Made by a program: the position numbers and the translations under genes
Notes under the pieces: model-generated
Seen by the model: the letters and a program-made list of their open reading frames with translations, nothing else
The model's database searches: none
What the model was told of the DNA's origin: nothing
Part shown: positions 59,466 to 64,000 of the stretch, one piece after another
Numbering within the stretch: the first letter of the stretch is position 1
Layout: each line of letters starts with the position of its first letter
DNA from: Pseudomonas koreensis
GTDB taxonomy: Bacteria; Pseudomonadota; Gammaproteobacteria; Pseudomonadales; Pseudomonadaceae
NCBI RefSeq assembly: GCF_012986595.1
Contig: NZ_JAAQYM010000005.1
Location: 593,738 to 657,737, forward strand
Reading direction: 5' to 3'
Length of the DNA: 64,000 nucleotides

Positions 59466-59499
59466 TGTAGGAGCTGCCGAAGGCTGCGATCTTTTGATC
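59466..59499. repeat. Single REP, family B
   Basis: TGTAGGAGCTGCCGAAGGCTGCGATC without a partner, six bases from the bauR-like stop. The only unpaired REP in the window. Confidence 0.82.
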
Positions 59500-59505
59500 T
59501 GGCTT

Positions 59506-60426
59506 TCAACGTGTCGCTGCCAGACTCTCCAGAAAGCTTTCCAGCACCAAATGAGGGCGCCGCCCCTTGCGCGTGACCGATGCCAGGCTCAGGTCATAAA
59601 AACGCGTTTGGGATTTCAACGCACGCAAGCGACCTTGCTGCACCCAAAGGCTGGCGTAATGATCCGGCAGATAACCAATGTAACGCCCGGTCAAAATCAG
59701 AAACGCCATGCCCTCACGGTCAGACGCACTGGCGGTGCAATTAAGCGCTTGGTAATGCGCCTGAATATCCGCCGGCAAACGAAACGTCGGGGCAATCGCG
59801 TCCTGACTATTAAGACGTTGGTCATCCAGTTGCCTGTCATCGACATAAAACAGCGGATGACCTACCGCGCAATAAAGCAGCGAACGCTCGCTGTACAACG
59901 GCTGATACTCCAGCCCAGACAGCGCGCTGGCCTGCGGCACCACGCCGACATGCAGGCGGCCATCGAGCACGCCTTGTTCGACTTCGTTGGGGGCGATCAT
60001 GCGGATCTGGATCTGCACGTCCGGGCCACGTTCCTTCAATTGGGCCAAGGCATGGGTGATGCGCATGTGCGGCAGGGTGACGAGGTTATCGGTCAGGCCG
60101 ATGATCAACTCGCCGCGCAAATGCTGGTGCAGGCCGTTGACCTCGGTGCGGAAACTTTCCAGCGCACTTAATAGCTGCAGCACCGACTGATAAACCTCGC
60201 GACCTTCTTCGGTCAGCGAAAATCCGGCGCGACCGCGTTGGCACAAGCGCAGGCCGAGGCGCTGTTCCAGATCGCTCATCTGCTGGCTGATCGCCGAGCG
60301 ACCGATGCCGAGCACGGTTTCCGCCGCAGAAAAGCCGCCGCATTCCACCACGCTGCGAAAAATCCGCAGCAGGCGAATATCAAAGTCACTCACCTGGGCC
60401 AGCGGATCGGGACGGCGACTGCTCAT
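59506..60426 (-). CDS. bauR: LysR family regulator, BauR-like
   Basis: A 306-residue LTTR: FDIRLLRIFRSVVECGGFSAAETVLGIGRSAISQQMSDLEQRLGLRLCQRGRAGFSLTEEG HTH, then the effector domain. Divergent from the bauA gene, exactly the arrangement of PA0133/PA0132, so BauR is the likely identity. It would activate beta-alanine catabolism. A perfect palindrome at 60452-60470 sits 26 bp from its start and is a natural target. Confidence 0.87.
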   Translation of the reverse strand: MSSRRPDPLAQVSDFDIRLLRIFRSVVECGGFSAAETVLGIGRSAISQQMSDLEQRLGLRLCQRGRAGFSLTEEGREVYQSVLQLLSALESFRTEVNGLHQHLRGELIIGLTDNLVTLPHMRITHALAQLKERGPDVQIQIRMIAPNEVEQGVLDGRLHVGVVPQASALSGLEYQPLYSERSLLYCAVGHPLFYVDDRQLDDQRLNSQDAIAPTFRLPADIQAHYQALNCTASASDREGMAFLILTGRYIGYLPDHYASLWVQQGRLRALKSQTRFYDLSLASVTRKGRRPHLVLESFLESLAATR

Positions 60427-60451
60427 GCTGTTGTTCTCATTGTTTAGCAGG

Positions 60452-60470
60452 CTTCTAACTGAAGGTTAGA
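60452..60470. promoter_or_regulatory. Candidate BauR (LysR-type) operator
   Basis: TTCTAAC-N5-GTTAGAA, perfect 7-bp arms, fitting the T-N11-A core of LysR sites. Located between bauR and bauA. Confidence 0.72.
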
Positions 60471-60564
60471 AAAGTTTGATTTCACCGACTTTATCCGCGT
60501 GGCAATTTAGCTGCAACAACGCTTTCTATCTCCCTGATGCTTATGCCCTGCGAGGTTTTGCCCG

Positions 60565-61914
60565 ATGAACATGCCTGAAACCGCTCCGTCGCCACTGGCC
60601 AGCCAACTGAAGCTGGACGCGCACTGGATGCCGTACACCGCCAACCGCAACTTCCAGCGCGACCCGCGTCTGATTGTCGGTGCCGAAGGCAGCTGGCTGT
60701 TCGATGACAAGGGCCGCAAGATCTACGATTCGCTGTCCGGTCTGTGGACCTGTGGCGCCGGGCACACCCGCAAGGAAATCCAGGAAGCGGTCGCCAAGCA
60801 ACTGGGCACCCTCGACTACTCGCCAGGCTTCCAGTACGGCCACCCGTTGTCGTTCCAGCTGGCAGAAAAGATCACTGACCTGACCCCGGGCAACCTGAAC
60901 CACGTGTTCTTCACCGACTCCGGCTCCGAGTGTGCCGACACCGCGGTGAAAATGGTCCGTGCCTACTGGCGCCTGAAAGGCCAGGCGACCAAAACCAAAA
61001 TGATCGGCCGCGCCCGTGGCTATCACGGCGTGAACATCGCCGGCACCAGCCTGGGCGGCGTCAACGGCAACCGTAAAATGTTCGGTCAGGCCATGATGGA
61101 CGTCGATCACCTGCCGCACACCTTGCTGGCCAGCAACGCCTTCTCCCGGGGCATGCCGGAGCAGGGCGGTATCGCCCTGGCCGATGAGTTGCTCAAGTTG
61201 ATCGAACTGCACGACGCGTCGAATATCGCGGCGGTGTTCGTCGAACCAATGGCCGGTTCCGCTGGCGTACTGGTTCCGCCACAGGGTTACTTGAAACGTC
61301 TGCGCGAGATCTGCGATCAGCACAACATCCTGCTGGTATTCGACGAAGTGATCACCGGTTTCGGCCGCACCGGTTCGATGTTCGGCGCCGAGAGCTTCGG
61401 CGTGACCCCGGACCTGATGTGCATCGCCAAGCAAGTCACCAACGGTGCGATCCCGATGGGCGCGGTGATTGCCAGCTCCGAGATCTACCAGACCTTCATG
61501 AACCAGCCGACCCCGGAATACGCTGTGGAATTCCCCCACGGCTACACCTACTCGGCCCACCCGGTGGCGTGCGCTGCTGGCCTGGCGGCACTCGACCTGC
61601 TGCAAAAGGAAAACCTGGTGCAGAGCGTGGCCGAGGTTGCACCGCATTTCGAAAATGCCCTGCACGGTCTGAAAGGTTCGAAGAACGTCATCGACATCCG
61701 TAACTACGGCCTGGCCGGTGCGATCCAGATTGCCCATCGTGACGGCGACGCCATCGTGCGTCCGTTTGAAGCGGGCATGGCCTTGTGGAAAGCCGGGTTC
61801 TACGTGCGCTTCGGCGGTGACACTCTGCAGTTCGGCCCAACCTTCAACAGCAAGCCGCAAGACCTTGATCGTCTGTTCGACGCGGTCGGCGAAGTGCTGA
61901 ACAAGCTCGACTGA
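60565..61914 (+). CDS. bauA: Beta-alanine:pyruvate aminotransferase
   Basis: A 449-residue class III PLP aminotransferase. The start MPYTANRNFQRDPRLIVGAEGSWLF is that of omega-amino acid:pyruvate aminotransferases, with PLP-binding VFDEVITGFGRTGSMFG and Lys in CIAKQVTNGAIPMG. It moves the amino group of beta-alanine to pyruvate, giving malonate semialdehyde for the next gene. GAGG nine bases before the ATG. The first gene of the bau unit, divergent from bauR. Confidence 0.95.
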   Translation: MNMPETAPSPLASQLKLDAHWMPYTANRNFQRDPRLIVGAEGSWLFDDKGRKIYDSLSGLWTCGAGHTRKEIQEAVAKQLGTLDYSPGFQYGHPLSFQLAEKITDLTPGNLNHVFFTDSGSECADTAVKMVRAYWRLKGQATKTKMIGRARGYHGVNIAGTSLGGVNGNRKMFGQAMMDVDHLPHTLLASNAFSRGMPEQGGIALADELLKLIELHDASNIAAVFVEPMAGSAGVLVPPQGYLKRLREICDQHNILLVFDEVITGFGRTGSMFGAESFGVTPDLMCIAKQVTNGAIPMGAVIASSEIYQTFMNQPTPEYAVEFPHGYTYSAHPVACAAGLAALDLLQKENLVQSVAEVAPHFENALHGLKGSKNVIDIRNYGLAGAIQIAHRDGDAIVRPFEAGMALWKAGFYVRFGGDTLQFGPTFNSKPQDLDRLFDAVGEVLNKLD

Positions 61915-61990
61915 TTTTCCCTTCTATATATACCTGCCAATAACAGGTGCCCCTTGTGGGCGCCTGTTGACAAGAATTCAGGAGTTTTCG

Positions 61991-63484
61991 ATGAGCGTTA
62001 TCCCGCATTTGATCAATGGTGAACTGGTGACCGAGAACGGTCGCGCGGTTGATGTGTTCAACCCGTCCACCGGTCAGGCGATCCACAAGTTGCCACTGGC
62101 CACCCGCGAAACCATTCAACACGCGATCGACGCTGCCAAGGCTGCCTTCCCGGCCTGGCGCAACACGCCACCGGCCAAACGCGCCCAGGTGATGTTCCGC
62201 TTCAAGCAACTGCTGGAGCAGAACGAAGCGCGGATCTCGCAATTGATCAGCGAAGAGCACGGCAAGACGCTGGAAGACGCTGCCGGTGAACTGAAGCGCG
62301 GTATCGAGAACGTCGAATTCGCCTGCGCCGCCCCGGAAATCCTCAAGGGCGAGTACAGCCGCAACGTTGGCCCGAACATCGACGCCTGGTCTGACTTCCA
62401 GCCACTGGGCGTGGTCGCCGGTATCACCCCGTTCAACTTCCCGGCGATGGTGCCGCTGTGGATGTACCCACTGGCGATTGTCTGCGGCAACTGCTTCATC
62501 CTCAAGCCGTCCGAACGTGACCCAAGTTCGACGCTGCTGATCGCTCAATTGCTGATCGAGGCCGGTCTGCCGAAAGGCGTACTGAGCGTGGTGCATGGCG
62601 ACAAGACAGCGGTAGACGCGCTGATCGAAGCGCCGGAAGTCAAAGCGCTGAGCTTTGTCGGCTCGACGCCGATTGCCGAGTACATCTACGCCGAAGGCAC
62701 CAAGCGCGGCAAACGCGTCCAGGCACTGGGCGGGGCGAAGAACCACGCAGTGTTGATGCCGGATGCGGATCTGGATAACGCGGTCAGCGCCCTGATGGGC
62801 GCAGCGTATGGTTCTTGCGGTGAGCGCTGCATGGCGATCTCGGTCGCGGTGTGTGTCGGCGATCAGGTGGCGGATGCGCTGGTGGCGAAACTGGTTCCAC
62901 AGATCAAGGCGCTGAAAATCGGTGCCGGCACTTCGTGCGGTCTGGACATGGGCCCGTTGGTCACCGGTCAGGCGCGGGACAAGGTCAGCGGTTATGTCGA
63001 TGACGGTGTGGCGGCGGGCGCGACCCTGGTGGTCGATGGTCGCGGCTTGAGCATTGCGGGTCATGAAGATGGCTTCTTCATTGGTGGCTGCCTGTTCGAC
63101 AACGTCACCCCTGAGATGCGCATCTATAAGGAAGAGATCTTCGGGCCGGTGCTTTGCGTGGTTCGGGTCAACAGCCTGGAAGAGGCGATGAAGCTGATCA
63201 ACGATCACGAGTACGGCAACGGCACCTGCATCTTCACCCGTGACGGTGAAGCGGCGCGTCTGTTCTGCGACGAGATCGAAGTCGGCATGGTCGGCGTCAA
63301 CGTACCGCTGCCGGTACCGGTGGCTTACCACAGCTTCGGCGGCTGGAAGCGTTCGCTCTTCGGCGATCTGCATGCCTATGGTCCGGATGGCGTGCGCTTC
63401 TATACCCGTCGCAAGGCCATCACCCAGCGCTGGCCGCAGCGTGCGAGCCATGAAGCTTCGCAATTCGCTTTCCCTAGCTTGTAA
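61991..63484 (+). CDS. bauC: Malonate/methylmalonate-semialdehyde dehydrogenase (CoA-acylating)
   Basis: A 497-residue aldehyde dehydrogenase of the MmsA family. Active-site Cys in GSCGERCMAISVAVCVG; NAD-binding FVGSTPIAEYIY. The CoA-acylating branch is shown by ITPFNFPAMVPLWMYPLAIVCGN. Converts malonate semialdehyde to acetyl-CoA and CO2. AGGAG before the ATG at 61991; 76 bp after bauA, so part of one operon. mmsA is an alternative name. Terminator follows at 63501. Confidence 0.95.
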   Translation: MSVIPHLINGELVTENGRAVDVFNPSTGQAIHKLPLATRETIQHAIDAAKAAFPAWRNTPPAKRAQVMFRFKQLLEQNEARISQLISEEHGKTLEDAAGELKRGIENVEFACAAPEILKGEYSRNVGPNIDAWSDFQPLGVVAGITPFNFPAMVPLWMYPLAIVCGNCFILKPSERDPSSTLLIAQLLIEAGLPKGVLSVVHGDKTAVDALIEAPEVKALSFVGSTPIAEYIYAEGTKRGKRVQALGGAKNHAVLMPDADLDNAVSALMGAAYGSCGERCMAISVAVCVGDQVADALVAKLVPQIKALKIGAGTSCGLDMGPLVTGQARDKVSGYVDDGVAAGATLVVDGRGLSIAGHEDGFFIGGCLFDNVTPEMRIYKEEIFGPVLCVVRVNSLEEAMKLINDHEYGNGTCIFTRDGEAARLFCDEIEVGMVGVNVPLPVPVAYHSFGGWKRSLFGDLHAYGPDGVRFYTRRKAITQRWPQRASHEASQFAFPSL

Positions 63485-63500
63485 CAAGTAAAGGGATGAA

Positions 63501-63534
63501 GAAGGCCGACCTCTAGAGATCGGCCTTCGTGTTT
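63501..63534 (+). terminator. Intrinsic terminator of the bau operon
   Basis: GAAGGCCGA/TCGGCCTTC stem (63501-63509 with 63520-63528), loop of 10, then GTGTTTTC. Confidence 0.88.
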
Positions 63535-63577
63535 TCGGGCTTTTTTGACCGATATGACAGAAATATGAAAAAAGCTG

Positions 63578-63605
63578 TTGACGGCAGATTCCAGAGGTCT
63601 ATAAT
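63578..63605 (+). promoter_or_regulatory. rrn promoter 1
   Basis: -35 TTGACG (63578-63583), 16-bp spacer and -10 TATAAT (63600-63605), followed by a GC-rich TCGCCCC discriminator. Confidence 0.87.
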
Positions 63606-63780
63606 TCGCCCCACTTCCGGCGCAGTCGAAACGGAAAACTCCTTGAGATTCAATGAGTTACGCAGTTTTCGACAGTGGCTCGCTTCAGTTCATCGAAGCC
63701 TGGAAGGAGTTGAAAGAGTGGTGATGTTTGGCTCTTTTAACGGTTCGATCTTCTCGGTCGAAAGCGGAGAAAAAGAGGTG

Positions 63781-63808
63781 TTGACAGCAGCGTGTAACGC
63801 TGTAGAAT
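63781..63808 (+). promoter_or_regulatory. rrn promoter 2
   Basis: -35 TTGACA (63781-63786), 16-bp spacer and -10 TAGAAT (63803-63808), with a GC-rich discriminator TCGCCTCCC. Confidence 0.92.
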
Positions 63809-63890
63809 TCGCCTCCCGCTAACGAGAGATCGGAAGCGCAAGTGGTTGAAGTTGTTGAAGAAATCTTCGAAAACTTCTGAAAATAATCAC

Positions 63891-63918
63891 TTGACAGCAA
63901 ATGAGGCTGCTGTAGAAT
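63891..63918 (+). promoter_or_regulatory. rrn promoter 3
   Basis: -35 TTGACA (63891-63896), 16-bp spacer and -10 TAGAAT (63913-63918), with GCGCGCC discriminator. Closest to the rRNA gene. Confidence 0.93.
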
Positions 63919-63954
63919 GCGCGCCTCGGTTGAGACGAAAGATCTTAACCAACC

Positions 63955-63966
63955 GCTCTTTAACAA
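63955..63966 (+). promoter_or_regulatory. rrn leader boxA antitermination site
   Basis: GCTCTTTAACAA, the Nus-factor boxA element of rRNA leaders. The 16S gene is beyond the window edge. Confidence 0.92.
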
Positions 63967-64000
63967 CTGAATCAAGCAATTCGTGTGGGTGCTTGTGGAG

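Noticed and set aside
61844..63487. Open frame of 547 codons on the minus strand opposite bauC
   Set aside because: Shadow of the aldehyde dehydrogenase gene; no motifs.
63529..63822. Short open frame in the rRNA promoter region
   Set aside because: It crosses two strong promoters and has no ribosome site.

Overview
The window looks like chromosomal DNA of a fluorescent Pseudomonas (P. fluorescens group). Evidence: GC-rich coding with strong third-position GC bias, dense palindromic REP/REPIN repeats of three sequence families, and gene clusters with clear P. aeruginosa counterparts (tad/ppr pili, bauR-bauA-bauC, cueR-copA, the 8-oxoguanine/adenine deaminase purine cluster). No phage, transposase, integron, tRNA gene or CRISPR array was seen. 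The right edge runs into the promoter and leader of a ribosomal RNA operon, but the 16S gene starts beyond the window.

Layout. 1-5.8 kb: tail of a DUF4123 (type VI effector adaptor) gene, a lipoprotein-type alpha/beta hydrolase, a MATE exporter, a small membrane protein, a MazG-like pyrophosphohydrolase coupled to the tRNA methyltransferase CmoM, and two DUF4136 lipoproteins. 5.9-21.4 kb: a complete Flp/Tad pilus locus. It has TadG, a PprA-like sensor kinase, a TadE-like minor pilin, the FppA prepilin peptidase, a PprB-like regulator, an extra single-domain receiver, two tandem Flp pilins, and the rcpC-rcpA-tadZ-tadA-tadB-tadC-tadD operon ending in a DUF3613 gene. 21.6-27.6 kb: a surface module of a classical autotransporter, an orphan two-partner-secretion pore (TpsB) and a long repeat-rich lipoprotein. 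27.9-31.8 kb: a MaoC hydratase, a two-domain FabG and a divergent thiolase. 32-39.5 kb: a RIO-type kinase, an MFS carrier, cueR-copA, a small secreted protein, copZ and a Bcr/CflA exporter. 39.6-44.3 kb: a zinc-free alcohol dehydrogenase-like reductase with a divergent LysR gene, and an ArsR-type regulator with an MFS carrier. 44.4-59.4 kb: a purine-centred region with adenine deaminase, a 2-oxoglutarate/Fe(II) oxygenase, a BMP nucleoside-binding protein, 8-oxoguanine deaminase, a nucleoside ABC importer, an NCS2 nucleobase permease and a RutR-like TetR gene. A ChaA antiporter, an SDR/MerR pair, a small membrane protein and an IMPACT protein are interspersed. 59.5-63.5 kb: beta-alanine catabolism (bauR, bauA, bauC). 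63.5-64 kb: three tandem rrn promoters and boxA.

How the parts fit. The tad genes encode one machine: pilins, peptidase, inner-membrane platform and ATPase, outer-membrane secretin with pilotin, and its own two-component control. The adjacent autotransporter, TpsB and repeat lipoprotein extend a cell-surface theme, but a link to the pili is inference. The purine genes would take up nucleosides and bases, deaminate adenine and 8-oxoguanine, and feed xanthine/urate catabolism elsewhere. The oxygenase in that group has no assigned substrate. BauA and BauC convert beta-alanine to acetyl-CoA through malonate semialdehyde, with a perfect LysR-type operator between bauR and bauA.

Most unusual signals: a cluster of three perfect DnaA boxes in a 603-bp gene-free gap far from any dnaA gene; a REP element that supplies the last 13 codons of a membrane-protein gene; a MerR-type promoter with a 20-bp spacer; structured RNA between the duplicated flp genes; and the orphan TpsB beside a repeat lipoprotein.
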